A stretch of 64,000 nt of DNA from Streptomyces chattanoogensis (GTDB taxonomy: Bacteria; Actinomycetota; Actinomycetes; Streptomycetales; Streptomycetaceae): the NCBI RefSeq assembly GCF_001294335.1, contig NZ_LGKG01000207.1, forward strand, positions 62,001-126,000, in the 5' to 3' direction. Below are positions 49,634-58,802 of this stretch, in pieces. The notes beneath the pieces are model-generated. The model had not been told where the DNA came from. It worked only from the letters and a program-made list of their open reading frames with translations, and searched no databases. How positions within the stretch are numbered: the first letter of the stretch is position 1; every line of letters starts with the position of its first letter. The translations under genes were made by a program, and so were the position numbers.

Positions 49634-50338
49634 CTACTTGCCGGACTTCGCCGCGGTCCCGCTCGTCCGACCCGTCCCGCTCTTGGCCCAGAGCGAGCGG
49701 ACATGGCCCAGGTGCTTGGCCATGCACTTCTCCGCTCCCCTGGCATCGCCCGCCAGCATCAGGTCGAGGAGTTCGAGGTGCTCCTCGGCCGACGGGATCA
49801 GCTCGCCCCGCTCGTCCAGGGCCGTGAGCCCGTACAGGCGCGAGCGCTTGCGCAGGTCGCCGACGGTTTCGACGAGCCTCTCGTTGCCGCTGAGGCCGAG
49901 CAGCGAGAGGTGGAACTGCCGGTCGGCCTCCAGATAGCCGATGAGGTCGTGGTCGCGCGCGGCGCGTACGATCTCCTCGGCCACCGGCCGCAGGGCTTCC
50001 AGGTCCTCATGGGCGGCGGAACGGGTGATCCGGCCGATCATGGGGATCTCGATGAGCGCGCGGATCTCGGTGTACTGGTCGAGGTCGCGCTCGTTGACCT
50101 CGGTGACCCGGAAGCCCTTGTTGCGGACGGGTTCGACCAGGCCCTCGCGGGCCAGGTCGAGCATCGCCTCGCGCACGGGTGTGGCGGAGATCCCGAAGTC
50201 CTCGGCGAGAACCGGCGCCGAGTACACCTCCCCGGGCCGCAGCTCACCGGAGATGAGGGCGGCCCGCAGGGCGTGGGCCACCTGGTCGCGCAGCCGCTCC
50301 CGGGTGGCGTTGAGATCGCGATGCTTCAGGTGCCCCAT
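49634..50338 (-). CDS. GntR/FCD-family transcriptional regulator
   Basis: A 234-residue regulator. The winged-helix DNA-binding domain (about 10-80) has LISGELRPGEVYSAPVLAE and GISATPVREAMLDLAREGL; the FCD effector domain (about 90-215) has the metal-binding His/Asp pattern. It is the only specific regulator inside the hydroxyproline locus and is flanked by candidate operators on both sides, so it probably represses the regulon and is released by hydroxyproline or a breakdown product. ATG 50338. Confidence 0.9.
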   Translation of the reverse strand: MGHLKHRDLNATRERLRDQVAHALRAALISGELRPGEVYSAPVLAEDFGISATPVREAMLDLAREGLVEPVRNKGFRVTEVNERDLDQYTEIRALIEIPMIGRITRSAAHEDLEALRPVAEEIVRAARDHDLIGYLEADRQFHLSLLGLSGNERLVETVGDLRKRSRLYGLTALDERGELIPSAEEHLELLDLMLAGDARGAEKCMAKHLGHVRSLWAKSGTGRTSGTAAKSGK

Positions 50339-50388
50339 AACGGTGGTGATCCCTTCATGCCGGAGCGGATCACCAGCATAGCCAGCAT

Positions 50389-50405
50389 GGAATGTCACAT
50401 TGTCC
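50389..50405. promoter_or_regulatory. Candidate GntR operator B (own promoter)
   Basis: GGAATGTCACATTGTCC contains the perfect palindrome AATGTCACATT and lies about 50 bp before the GntR gene. It is the best-matching copy of the five and suggests autoregulation. Confidence 0.65.
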
Positions 50406-50409
50406 TTGG

Positions 50410-51798
50410 TTACAGGGTTGCCGGTGACAGGGTGTAGGTGCGGCTGGAGGTGTAGAACTCCAGGGCGGCGCGGCCCTGTTCCCGCGGGCCGTGGCCGGAT
50501 GCCTTGGCGCCGCCGAAGGGCAGATGGAAGTCGACGCCGGTGGACGGCGTATTGACCCTGATCATCCCGGTGTCGAGCCGGTCGAGTCCGTGCAGGACCG
50601 CGTCCAGGCCGGCGGAGTGGACCGAGGTGACCAGTCCGTACGGGACCGCGTTGGTGATCCGGACCGCGTGGGCCAGGTCGTCGGCGGGCAGCAGTGCCGC
50701 GACCGGGCCGAAGACCTCCTCGTGGAGCAGTCGGTGGCCCTGGGGGACCTTCTCGACCAGGGTCGGGGCCGCGTACCAGCCGGGACGGCCCGGTACGGTA
50801 CCGCCCGCGAGGACCGGGAGTCCTTCCCAGGCACTGCTGACCCGGTCGCGTGCGGTCTCGTTGATGAGGGGCCCGCAGACGGTGGACGGGTCGGCCGGGT
50901 CGCCGACCGGCACCGCGTGCAGGGCCGCCGAGAGCGCTTCGCGCAGCGGGTCGAGGGCGGCGCCGACCGCGATCACCCGGCTGGTGGCGGTGCACTTCTG
51001 GCCCGCGTATCCGGCGACCGCGGCGGCGATATGGGCCGCGGCCTGCTCGATGTCCGCGTCCGGGAGGACGATGGCGGCGTTCAGGCCGCCCATCTCGGCC
51101 TGGACCGGGATGCCCCGGGCGGTGGCGGCGCGCGCGACCTCCTGGCCCGCGGTCGTGGAGCCGGTGAAGGAGACGACATCGGCGGCGGAGACGAGTGCGG
51201 CGCCCTCGGTCGCTCCGCCGGGCACGACGGTGAACACCCTGGCGGGCAGGTTCTGCTCGACGAGGGCGGCGAGACGCTGGGCGCAGGCCGTCGCCTCGGG
51301 GGCGGGTTTGAGGACCACCGCGTTGCCCGCGGCGAGCGCCGGGGCCGCCTTCCAGCTCGGGATGGCGAACGGGAAGTTCCAGGGGGTGACGAGGCCGGCG
51401 ACGCCGTACGGACGGCGGCGGGTCAGCAGCAGGCCCGGACCGGAGGCGGTTTCGTGGACGGCGCCGGTGGGTTCGTAGGGGGCCTGGGCGTAGTAGCGCC
51501 AGATCGCGACGGTCCTCGCGACCTCGGCGCGCGCCTCGGCGCGCGGTTTGCCGACCTCGCGTACGGCGAGGTCGGCCAGCTCGTCCGCGGCGGCCTCGAG
51601 GGCGGCGGCGACCGCGCCCAGGGCGGCCGACCGGGCGGCGGCACCGCCGCTCAGCCAGCCGGGCTGGGCCGCACGGGCCCGCTCGACGGCATCCGCCACG
51701 GCGGCGGCTCCGGGGGCCGGAACCGTCACGAGCACGTCGGAAGGGTCGGCCGGATTGCGGGAGATCACAGAAGACGGTGAGGATGCGGCGGTGGTCAC
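50410..51798 (-). CDS. Alpha-ketoglutarate semialdehyde dehydrogenase
   Basis: A 462-residue aldehyde dehydrogenase with PWNFPFAIPSWK, KPAPEATA, FTGSTTAGQEV, EMGGLNAAIV (base Glu) and GYAGQKCTATSR (catalytic Cys). By context it is the last enzyme of hydroxyproline breakdown, oxidising 2,5-dioxopentanoate to alpha-ketoglutarate. The assignment to that substrate comes from the gene cluster, not from a diagnostic residue. The GTG at 51798 overlaps the epimerase stop (GTGA). Confidence 0.87.
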   Translation of the reverse strand: MTTAASSPSSVISRNPADPSDVLVTVPAPGAAAVADAVERARAAQPGWLSGGAAARSAALGAVAAALEAAADELADLAVREVGKPRAEARAEVARTVAIWRYYAQAPYEPTGAVHETASGPGLLLTRRRPYGVAGLVTPWNFPFAIPSWKAAPALAAGNAVVLKPAPEATACAQRLAALVEQNLPARVFTVVPGGATEGAALVSAADVVSFTGSTTAGQEVARAATARGIPVQAEMGGLNAAIVLPDADIEQAAAHIAAAVAGYAGQKCTATSRVIAVGAALDPLREALSAALHAVPVGDPADPSTVCGPLINETARDRVSSAWEGLPVLAGGTVPGRPGWYAAPTLVEKVPQGHRLLHEEVFGPVAALLPADDLAHAVRITNAVPYGLVTSVHSAGLDAVLHGLDRLDTGMIRVNTPSTGVDFHLPFGGAKASGHGPREQGRAALEFYTSSRTYTLSPATL

Positions 51799-52799
51799 AG
51801 GAGGAAGCCTCCGGGGAAGGGGTCGTCCGGGTCGAGGAAGTACTGGGCGGTGCCGGTGATCCAGGCGCGGCCGGTGATGGTCGGTACGACGGCGGGCAGC
51901 CCGCCGACCTCCGTCTCGGCGATGAGCCGGCCGGTGAAGCGGGTCCCGATGAAGGACTCGTTGACGAAGTCGCGGTCCAGGGGCAGTTCACCGCGGGCGT
52001 GCAGCTGTGCCATCCGCGCCGAGGTTCCGGTGCCGCAGGGCGAGCGGTCGAGCCAGCCCGGGTGGATCGCCATCGCATGCCGCGAGTGGCGGGCGTCCGA
52101 GCCGGGGGCGGCCAGATAGACGTGTTTGACCCCGGCGATCTCCGGTTGCTCGGGGTGGACGGGCCGGTCCGGCGACGCGTTGACCGCCTCCATGATGGCC
52201 AGCCCGGCGGTCAGCAGATCCTCCTTGCGGGCGCGGTCGAACGGCAGCCCCAGCGCGCCGAGTTCGACGAAGGCGTAGAAGTTGCCGCCGAAGGCGAGGT
52301 CGTAGGTGACCGTGCCGTACCCGGGGACGTCCACCTTGCGGTCCAGGCCGGCACAGAACGCGGGCACGTTGGTGAAGGTGACGGACTCCGCCGCGCCGTC
52401 CACCACATGGACGTCGACGGTGACCAGGCCCGCCGGGGTGTCGAGCCGCACCGGGGTGATGGGTTCGGTCACCGGCACCATGCCCGACTCGACGAGGACG
52501 GTGGCGACCCCGATGGTGCCGTGCCCGCACATCGGCAGCAGCCCGGAGACCTCGATGTAGAGGACGCCGTAGTCGGCGTCGGGGCGGGTGGGTGCCTGGA
52601 GGATGGCGCCGCTCATGGCGGAGTGTCCGCGCGGCTCGTACATCAGGAGTGTGCGGATGTGGTCGAGATGCTCGATGAAGTGCAGCCTGCGCTCGGCCAT
52701 GGTGGCGCCGGGGATCACCCCGACGCCACCCGTGATCACGCGCGTGGGCATGCCCTCGGTGTGCGAATCGACGGCGTGGAAGACATGACGCGTACGCAC
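51795..52799 (-). CDS. 4-hydroxyproline 2-epimerase (proline racemase family)
   Basis: A 334-residue proline-racemase-family enzyme converting trans-4-hydroxy-L-proline to cis-4-hydroxy-D-proline. Both catalytic cysteines are present, in LPMCGHGTIG (about residue 91) and DRSPCGTGTSA (about residue 253), so it is an epimerase/racemase and not the Cys-to-Ser/Thr dehydratase variant. It is cytosolic. The end overlaps the semialdehyde dehydrogenase start. Confidence 0.9.
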   Translation of the reverse strand: MRTRHVFHAVDSHTEGMPTRVITGGVGVIPGATMAERRLHFIEHLDHIRTLLMYEPRGHSAMSGAILQAPTRPDADYGVLYIEVSGLLPMCGHGTIGVATVLVESGMVPVTEPITPVRLDTPAGLVTVDVHVVDGAAESVTFTNVPAFCAGLDRKVDVPGYGTVTYDLAFGGNFYAFVELGALGLPFDRARKEDLLTAGLAIMEAVNASPDRPVHPEQPEIAGVKHVYLAAPGSDARHSRHAMAIHPGWLDRSPCGTGTSARMAQLHARGELPLDRDFVNESFIGTRFTGRLIAETEVGGLPAVVPTITGRAWITGTAQYFLDPDDPFPGGFLL

Positions 52800-52841
52800 G
52801 GTGTGTCCTTTCGAAGCGGTGGGGACGCGACGGAGGCCGGG

Positions 52842-53750
52842 TCAGCGGTGACCGTCGGCGACGGCCTTCTCGGTGGCGGCCCGGACCGCGGCCTCGGTCT
52901 CCCGCGTGAGCGGGAAGCGCGGCGGGCGGGTGGGGCCACCGCGGAGGCCGGCGATGTCCATGGACAGCTTGATGGACTGGACGAACTCGGTCTTCGAATC
53001 CCAGCGCAGCAGCGAGTGCAGGGACTTGTAGAGCGGCACGGCGGTGTCGAGGTCACCGGCGACGGCGGCGTGGTACAGCTCGGCGCACGTGGCGGGGAAG
53101 GCGTTGGGGTATCCGGCGATCCAGCCGACCGCACCGGCCACGGCGAGCTCGAGCAGGACGTCGTCCGCGCCGATCAACAGGTCGAGTTCCGGGGCGAGTT
53201 CGGCGATCTCGTACGCGCGCCGTACGTCGCCGCTGAATTCCTTGACCGCGACGATGCTGCCGTCCTTGTGCAGCCGGGCCAGCAGCTTGGGCGTCAGATC
53301 CACCCTGGTGTCGAGCGGGTTGTTGTACGCGACGACCGGCACCCCGGCCTTGGCCACCTCGGCGTAGTGGGCGCAGACGGCCCGTTCGTCGGCCCGGTAG
53401 GCGTTCGGGGGCAGCAGGAGGACCGAGCCGCAGCCCGCTTCGCCGGCCTGCTCCGCCCAGCGGCGGGCCTCGGCGCTGCCGTAGGCGGCGACTCCGGGCA
53501 TGACCCGTGCGCCGTCGCCCGCCGCCTCGACCGCGGTGCGCACCACGCGGGCCCGCTCCTCGTCGGTGAGGGTCTGGTACTCGCCCAGCGAGCCGTTCGG
53601 TACGACACCGTCGCATCCCTGGTCGATCAGCCGGCGGACGTGCTCGGCGTAGGCGTCGTAGTCGACGGAGAGATCGTCGCGCAGGGGCAGCGTGGTGGCG
53701 ACCATGATCCCGCGCCAGGGGCGGGTGGTGTTCCAGGCGGTGGCGGTCAT
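52842..53750 (-). CDS. DapA-family deaminase of hydroxyproline catabolism
   Basis: A 302-residue (beta/alpha)8 Schiff-base enzyme of the DapA family. The Schiff-base Lys is in VAVKEFSGD and the Tyr in YNNPLDTR. In hydroxyproline clusters such an enzyme is 1-pyrroline-4-hydroxy-2-carboxylate deaminase, giving 2,5-dioxopentanoate. That function is assigned from context: it sits between the epimerase and the D-hydroxyproline dehydrogenase genes. The ATG at 53750 starts the family sequence; the longer frame crosses the operator. Confidence 0.87.
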   Translation of the reverse strand: MTATAWNTTRPWRGIMVATTLPLRDDLSVDYDAYAEHVRRLIDQGCDGVVPNGSLGEYQTLTDEERARVVRTAVEAAGDGARVMPGVAAYGSAEARRWAEQAGEAGCGSVLLLPPNAYRADERAVCAHYAEVAKAGVPVVAYNNPLDTRVDLTPKLLARLHKDGSIVAVKEFSGDVRRAYEIAELAPELDLLIGADDVLLELAVAGAVGWIAGYPNAFPATCAELYHAAVAGDLDTAVPLYKSLHSLLRWDSKTEFVQSIKLSMDIAGLRGGPTRPPRFPLTRETEAAVRAATEKAVADGHR

Positions 53751-53770
53751 GCCAGTCAACCCTTCTATAT

Positions 53771-53784
53771 TGTGTGACATTTTA
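53771..53784. promoter_or_regulatory. Candidate GntR operator C (deaminase-epimerase-dehydrogenase unit)
   Basis: On the minus strand TAAAATGTCACACA repeats the TGTCACA core and lies about 20 bp upstream of the deaminase gene, close enough to overlap its promoter. Confidence 0.6.
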
Positions 53785-53822
53785 CTGGGTGGTATGCGGC
53801 GCCCACAAGGGCGAACCGCAGG

Positions 53823-55352
53823 TCAGTGATCGGTACCCGGGGCGGTATCGGGCCGGGTACCGGTGGGTTCGTCGAGCGAGGCGAGCGCCGAGAGCGGAAC
53901 GGGCACGGCGAACGGGCGGCGTTCGGCGGGCGGTTCCACGGCCCGCCGCAGCTGCCCTTCGCCGGCCGCGAGGCAGACAGCGGCCGTCCCGCACATCCGC
54001 CCCTGGCACCAGCCCATGCCGGCCCTGGTGAGGAGTTTGACGGTGTGCGCATCGCTGGCCCCGAGGTCGGTGACGGCTTCGCGGATCCTTCCGGCGGTCA
54101 CTTCCTCACAACGGCATACGTCCGTGGCGTCGGTCAGCCAGTCCGTCCAGCCCGCTGCCGGTGCATGACGGGCGGCCATCGCCTCGGCGAAGCCGCGCAT
54201 CCGGTCCCGGCGGCGTTGCAGCGCACGGATGCGTCCCTCGCGGTAGGGGCGCCCGTACAGTCCGGCCGCCACCGCGGTTCCCGCCAACTCCCCTTCTGCA
54301 CGGGCCAGTTGGGCGCCGCCGATGCCACCGGTCTCCCCCGCCGCCCAGACTCCGGGCACCGAGGTTTCCTGGAGGCCGCCCAGCGCCAGGGCGGTGGTCC
54401 CGTCGGCCGTGGGGCGGGTGGCGCAGCCGAGTGCGGTGGCCAGCTCGATCTGCGGGGCGAGGCCGTGCCCGACAGCGAGCGCGTCGCAGGCGATCCGCCG
54501 GCCCGTCCCCCGTACGGGCCGCCAGTCGCGGTCGAGCCGGGTGACGGTGACGGCCTCCACGCGGTCGGTGCCGTGCACCTCGGTGACCGCGCTGCGGGTG
54601 CGGAGGCGTACCCGGTGCCGCAGCAGAGCGGCGCCGTGGACCGCCGCCTCCACCAGCTTCTGCGGGTTGGCCGCGAGCGCGCGGGGATGGCGCGCGTATC
54701 CCAGATAGCCGGACGCCTCGATCACGGCCGGGACCTGCGCGCCGGCGGCGGCGAGCGAGGAGGCGACCGCGAGCAGCAGCGGGCCGCTGCCGGCCACGAC
54801 GATGCGCTTGCCGGGCAGCACCAGGCCCGACTTGAGCATGGCCTGCGCTCCCCCGGCACCCACGACGCCGGGCAGGGTCCAGCCGGGGAAGGGCAGTTGG
54901 CGTTCGTACGCGCCGGTCGCGAGCAGGACCGCACGGGCCCGGACCCGCACCGGCTGCCCCTCGGCGCCGTCGGCCCCGGTGACGGCGTGTACCGCCCACA
55001 CGTCACCTCGCTCTTTCCGCTCGCCGTCCCCCTTCCGCTCGCCGTTCCCCTTCCCGTCGCCGTTCTCCTTCGTGACGGCCCAGACATGGTGGCCGGAGAG
55101 GTGGCGGACCTCGCTCCGCTCCAGTCGCCGACGCAGCTCCGCGAAGGCCGGCCAGTCGTGGTGCAGGGCCTCGGGACGCACCGCGCCGATGGCCTGTGCC
55201 GGGTGCCGGTAGAACTGCCCACCGGTCTGGGGCGAGGAGTCCAACAGGGCTACGGACAGGCCGAGTTCGGCTGCCGTGACGGCGCCCGCGAGACCGGCGG
55301 AGCCCGCTCCGATCACCGCCAGGTCGTACGGGTCAGACGCCGATGCGGGCAT
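53823..55352 (-). CDS. D-hydroxyproline dehydrogenase, large FAD/[Fe-S] subunit
   Basis: A 509-residue flavoprotein like the alpha subunit of heterotrimeric hydrogen-cyanide-synthase/D-hydroxyproline dehydrogenases. It has VIGAGSAGLAGAV (FAD), ATGAYERQLPFPGW, VVAGSGPLLLAVA (second nucleotide site) and a C-terminal BFD-like iron-sulfur region with CRCEEVTAGRI and CQGRMCG cysteines. An 18-bp tandem repeat (about 55012-55075) adds a charged insert of the pattern NGxxKGxG near residues 96-112. It overlaps the ferredoxin-like subunit gene by 20 bases. Confidence 0.87.
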   Translation of the reverse strand: MPASASDPYDLAVIGAGSAGLAGAVTAAELGLSVALLDSSPQTGGQFYRHPAQAIGAVRPEALHHDWPAFAELRRRLERSEVRHLSGHHVWAVTKENGDGKGNGERKGDGERKERGDVWAVHAVTGADGAEGQPVRVRARAVLLATGAYERQLPFPGWTLPGVVGAGGAQAMLKSGLVLPGKRIVVAGSGPLLLAVASSLAAAGAQVPAVIEASGYLGYARHPRALAANPQKLVEAAVHGAALLRHRVRLRTRSAVTEVHGTDRVEAVTVTRLDRDWRPVRGTGRRIACDALAVGHGLAPQIELATALGCATRPTADGTTALALGGLQETSVPGVWAAGETGGIGGAQLARAEGELAGTAVAAGLYGRPYREGRIRALQRRRDRMRGFAEAMAARHAPAAGWTDWLTDATDVCRCEEVTAGRIREAVTDLGASDAHTVKLLTRAGMGWCQGRMCGTAAVCLAAGEGQLRRAVEPPAERRPFAVPVPLSALASLDEPTGTRPDTAPGTDH

Positions 55353-55647
55353 GGCCGTGTCCCTCCTGGGTGATGATCACGTCGCCGGGACGGGCAGGCA
55401 CCAGACAGGCCCTGCGGTTGGGTTCCCCGTTGATGGTGGCCAGGCAGTCGTAGCACTGCCCGATGCCGCAGAAGGCGCCCCGCGGGCGGCCGGTGGTGCG
55501 GGTGGTGCGCCAGGCGAGGATGCCGGCGGACCACAGGGCCGCGGCGACGGACTGGCCGGGCAGGGCGGTGACCGGACGGCCGTCCATCGTGATCTCGAAC
55601 GCCGGGCCGGGGTTCGCCCCGACCAGTTCGGCGGGAGTTCGGGCCAC
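55333..55647 (-). CDS. D-hydroxyproline dehydrogenase, [2Fe-2S] subunit
   Basis: A 104-residue ferredoxin-like protein with CGIGQCYDC and a further Cys in RRACLVPA, the [2Fe-2S] pattern of the small subunits of HcnA/LhpF-type dehydrogenases. It carries electrons between the two flavin subunits encoded on either side. Confidence 0.87.
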   Translation of the reverse strand: MARTPAELVGANPGPAFEITMDGRPVTALPGQSVAAALWSAGILAWRTTRTTGRPRGAFCGIGQCYDCLATINGEPNRRACLVPARPGDVIITQEGHGHARIGV

Positions 55648-55695
55648 TGCGGGCCTCCTCTCGTAGTCGCAGGTCTCAGACGGATCGACGGCGGG

Positions 55696-56850
55696 TCAGC
55701 CGTCCGCTGCGAAACGGACGGGACTGAAGGCGCCGATATCCAGGGGGAGTTCGCCACCCCCCAAGGACCGCGCGATCAGCAGTCCGGTGGCCGGGGCGAG
55801 GCCGACCCCCGCGCCTTCGTGGCCGCAGGCGTGCAGCAGGCCGGGCACCCGCGGATCGGGGCCGATGGCCGGCAGATGGTCGGGCAGGTAGGGACGGAAG
55901 CCCGCATAGGTGCGGATCGCCCGCACCCCGGCCAGGAACGGGAACAGGGCGGTCGCCTGGACCGCCAGGCGGCGCAGCACCTCGGTCGACAGCGTCCGGT
56001 CGAAGCCGACCCGTTCGCGGCTGGCGCCGATCAGGACGGGTCCCGCCGCGGTGCCCTCGACCACCGCGGAGGTCCCCAGCGCCGCCGAATCACTGGCGAC
56101 GTCGGCGACATAGTCGGCCGCGTACACCTTGTGCCGCACCACACGGGGCAGCGGTTCCGTGACGAGAACGAAGCCGCGGCGCGGCAGCACAGGAAGTTCC
56201 ACGCCCGCGAGCCGGGCGAACTCGCCGCCCCAGGCACCGGCCGCATTGACCACATGCCCGGCATGCATCTCGCCGGCCGCCGTACGCACCCCGCGTACCG
56301 CTCCGTCCGCCGTGGTCAGCAGGCCGATGACCTCCTCGCCGAGCCTGAGGCACACCCGGTCCCCCGCTGCGCGCAGCAGATGCGCGGCGGCCAGGGCCGG
56401 CATCACCTGCGCATCCTGGGGGTAGTGGAAGCCGCCCGCCAGGCCGGGGGCCAGATGCGGCTCCAGGTCCTCGAGGCGTTCCGCCGGAACTTCCTCCGCG
56501 CGCACACCGGCCTTCTCCTGCCCGGCCGCGAAGTCGCGCAGGACACGCAGGCCGGCTTCACCGGAGGCGACGACGAGGCCGCCCTTGGGTTCGTACTCGA
56601 TCCCCGGCGGGAGCATGTCCGCCAGTTCTCGCCACAACTCGGTGGACAACAGGGCGAGTTCGAGTTCGGGTCCGGGTTCCTTGTCGGAAACCAGGAGGTT
56701 ACCCTCACCGGCGCCCGTGGTGCCGCCCGCGACGGGGCCGCGGTCGACCACGGTGACGGAGAGGCCGGCTCGGGCCGCGAAGTAGGCGCAGGCCGCGCCG
56801 ACCACGCCCGCTCCGACGACGATGACGTCCGAGGTTCTTCTCGTGGGCAC
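55696..56850 (-). CDS. D-hydroxyproline dehydrogenase, catalytic FAD subunit (DAO family)
   Basis: A 384-residue DAO-family flavoprotein with VVGAGVVGAACAYFAARAG at the N-terminus and GHEGAGVGLAPATG at the C-terminal FAD loop. It corresponds to the beta (substrate-oxidising) subunit, which converts cis-4-hydroxy-D-proline to 1-pyrroline-4-hydroxy-2-carboxylate. The start appears to be the GTG at 56850, but operator D lies where a ribosome site should be, so the message may be leaderless or the start further in. First gene of this minus-strand unit. Confidence 0.87.
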   Translation of the reverse strand: MPTRRTSDVIVVGAGVVGAACAYFAARAGLSVTVVDRGPVAGGTTGAGEGNLLVSDKEPGPELELALLSTELWRELADMLPPGIEYEPKGGLVVASGEAGLRVLRDFAAGQEKAGVRAEEVPAERLEDLEPHLAPGLAGGFHYPQDAQVMPALAAAHLLRAAGDRVCLRLGEEVIGLLTTADGAVRGVRTAAGEMHAGHVVNAAGAWGGEFARLAGVELPVLPRRGFVLVTEPLPRVVRHKVYAADYVADVASDSAALGTSAVVEGTAAGPVLIGASRERVGFDRTLSTEVLRRLAVQATALFPFLAGVRAIRTYAGFRPYLPDHLPAIGPDPRVPGLLHACGHEGAGVGLAPATGLLIARSLGGGELPLDIGAFSPVRFAADG

Positions 56851-56856
56851 GTCAGT

Positions 56857-56870
56857 AATATTTCACATTG
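56857..56870. promoter_or_regulatory. Candidate GntR operator D (dehydrogenase subunits)
   Basis: AATATTTCACATTG lies seven bases upstream of the GTG start at 56850. It is part of a 25-base sequence starting GTCAGT (56851) that recurs 120 bp away as operator E. Confidence 0.6.
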
Positions 56871-56977
56871 CACTGTCGCTGCCAAGGGTTGCGCGCAATC
56901 CGCCCGCGGCGCACCAGGATCCGGCACCGGCATCCTGGACACAGGTGGGTAAAGGACTTGCCGACGTCTTGTCAGTG

Positions 56978-56990
56978 CAATTTCACATTA
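56978..56990. promoter_or_regulatory. Candidate GntR operator E (peptide importer)
   Basis: CAATTTCACATTA lies about 60 bp upstream of the substrate-binding-protein gene. With site D it places matching sequences on both sides of the divergent promoter. Confidence 0.6.
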
Positions 56991-57049
56991 CTATGTTACC
57001 GGTCACATTCCAGCCACTGGCTGGCCGACTGTTCCCGGAGTGACCACTC

Positions 57050-58789
57050 ATGAACAAGCGCCCCCTCAGGCCCGTCGCCACCGCCCTGGCAGCGACCCTC
57101 GCACTCTGCGCATCCGGCTGTTCCGGCACCGAACGCCCGGGCAGCAGCCGAAAGAACCCGGCGACCGCCAACCTGGGCGCCGTGATCGGCGGCACTCCGC
57201 AGAAGGGCGGCACCCTCACGGTCCTGTCCAACCAGGACTTCACCCACCTGGACCCGGCCCGCAACTGGGTCATGAACGACATGGATTTCGGGACCCGGCT
57301 GCTCTACCGCACCCTCGTGACCTACAAGGCGGCCCCCGGCACGGCGGGCGGCGATCTGGTCCCGGACCTGGCGACCGGCCTCGGCACCCCGTCCCACGGC
57401 GCCCGGACCTGGACCTTCCGCCTCAAGCGCGGCGTCACGTACGAGGACGGGACCCCGATCACCGCGCAGGACATCAAGTACAACGTCGAGCGGTCCTTCT
57501 CTCCCGACCTGCCGGGCGGCTCCGACTACGCGGCCCGCTACCTCGCGGGCGCCGAGGGCTACCAGGGGCCTGCCCAGGGCAAGCACCTCGACTCCATAAA
57601 AACCCCCGACGCCCACACCATCGTCTTCGAACTCCGCAAGCCCTTCGCCGAGTTCCCCAACGCCACGGTGATGCCGACCTTCGCCCCGGTGCCCAAGAAG
57701 CGGGACAAGGGGCCGCAGTTCGACAACCGGCCCTTCTCCTCCGGCCCGTACAAGATCGAGTCGTACCAGCGCGGCAAGAAGCTGGTACTGGTGCGCAACA
57801 CCCACTGGAGCGCCTCGACCGACGCGGTGCGCAAGGCCTATCCGGACCGGCTCGTGGTGGTGATGGGGCTCAAGGCCAACCAGATCGACGACCGCATGAT
57901 CGCCAGCGAGGGCGCGGACGCCTCCGCCGTCCCGTGGTACGCGCTGCGGCCGGAGAGCGCGGCCAAGGTGCTGCCCAACGCCGAGGTGCGCCAGCGGCTG
58001 CTCGCCGAGTCCACCAACTGCACGGACATGGTCCAGATGCACACCGGGCGGGCCCCGTTCAGCGATCTGAAGGTCCGCCAGGCGGTGCAGTACGCGCTCG
58101 ACAGGGACTCGGTGCTCACCGCCTCCGGCGGGCCCGCGTTCAACGACCTGTCCACCGCCTACATGCCCGCCACCCTCTTCGACGGCAAGCAGCCCGACAC
58201 TCTCAAGATCCCCAAGACCGGTGACGTCGAGAAGGCGAAGCGGCTGCTGAAGGAGGCGGGCAAGCCGGGCGGGTTCGAGACGAAGATGACCGTCTCGACC
58301 GGGGACAAGGGGCGGGCCGAGGCGGTCCAGCAGTCGCTGGGCAAGGCCGGGATCAAGGTCACCATCGAGACCGTCGACCCGTCGGCGTTCTACGCGACGA
58401 TCGGCGACACCAAGAACCGGACCGACATGGTGTATACGGGCTGGTGTCCCGACTACCCGTCCGGATCCACCTTCCTCCCCTTCGTCTTCGACGGCCGCTA
58501 CATCAAGGAGAAGGGCAACCAGGGCAACCACTCGCTCTTCCGCGACAAGCCGACCATGCGGCGGATGGACGAGATCGCCGCCATGACCGACGCCAAGAAG
58601 GCCAACGCCGCCTGGCGGCAGCTGGACGGCGAGATCCTCGCCAAGTCCCCGACCGTCCCGGTCCTGGTGCGCCGCTGGCCGCTGGTCCTGGGCACCAACA
58701 TCGCGGGCGCCTACGGCCAGACCTCCTTCGGCGGCCAGCTCGACTACGCCACGGTCGGTCTCAAGGACCCCTCCAAGAGCCAGGGTTGA
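57050..58789 (+). CDS. Peptide/nickel-type ABC transporter substrate-binding lipoprotein
   Basis: A 579-residue SBP_bac_5-family protein. The lipoprotein signal ends at lipobox ASGC near residue 24. It has the family features GGTLTVLS, LVPDLATGL, FRLKRGVTYEDGTPI and RPFSSGPYKI. It binds an oligopeptide, here probably (hydroxy)proline-containing peptides given its neighbours, outside the membrane. ATG 57050 has GGAGTGA upstream. First of five importer genes, downstream of operator E. Confidence 0.92.
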   Translation: MNKRPLRPVATALAATLALCASGCSGTERPGSSRKNPATANLGAVIGGTPQKGGTLTVLSNQDFTHLDPARNWVMNDMDFGTRLLYRTLVTYKAAPGTAGGDLVPDLATGLGTPSHGARTWTFRLKRGVTYEDGTPITAQDIKYNVERSFSPDLPGGSDYAARYLAGAEGYQGPAQGKHLDSIKTPDAHTIVFELRKPFAEFPNATVMPTFAPVPKKRDKGPQFDNRPFSSGPYKIESYQRGKKLVLVRNTHWSASTDAVRKAYPDRLVVVMGLKANQIDDRMIASEGADASAVPWYALRPESAAKVLPNAEVRQRLLAESTNCTDMVQMHTGRAPFSDLKVRQAVQYALDRDSVLTASGGPAFNDLSTAYMPATLFDGKQPDTLKIPKTGDVEKAKRLLKEAGKPGGFETKMTVSTGDKGRAEAVQQSLGKAGIKVTIETVDPSAFYATIGDTKNRTDMVYTGWCPDYPSGSTFLPFVFDGRYIKEKGNQGNHSLFRDKPTMRRMDEIAAMTDAKKANAAWRQLDGEILAKSPTVPVLVRRWPLVLGTNIAGAYGQTSFGGQLDYATVGLKDPSKSQG

Positions 58790-58802
58790 GGGCCGTCGGA
58801 CC

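Noticed and set aside
51795..52799. Trans-3-hydroxyproline dehydratase
   Set aside because: Both catalytic cysteines are present; the dehydratase lacks one of them.
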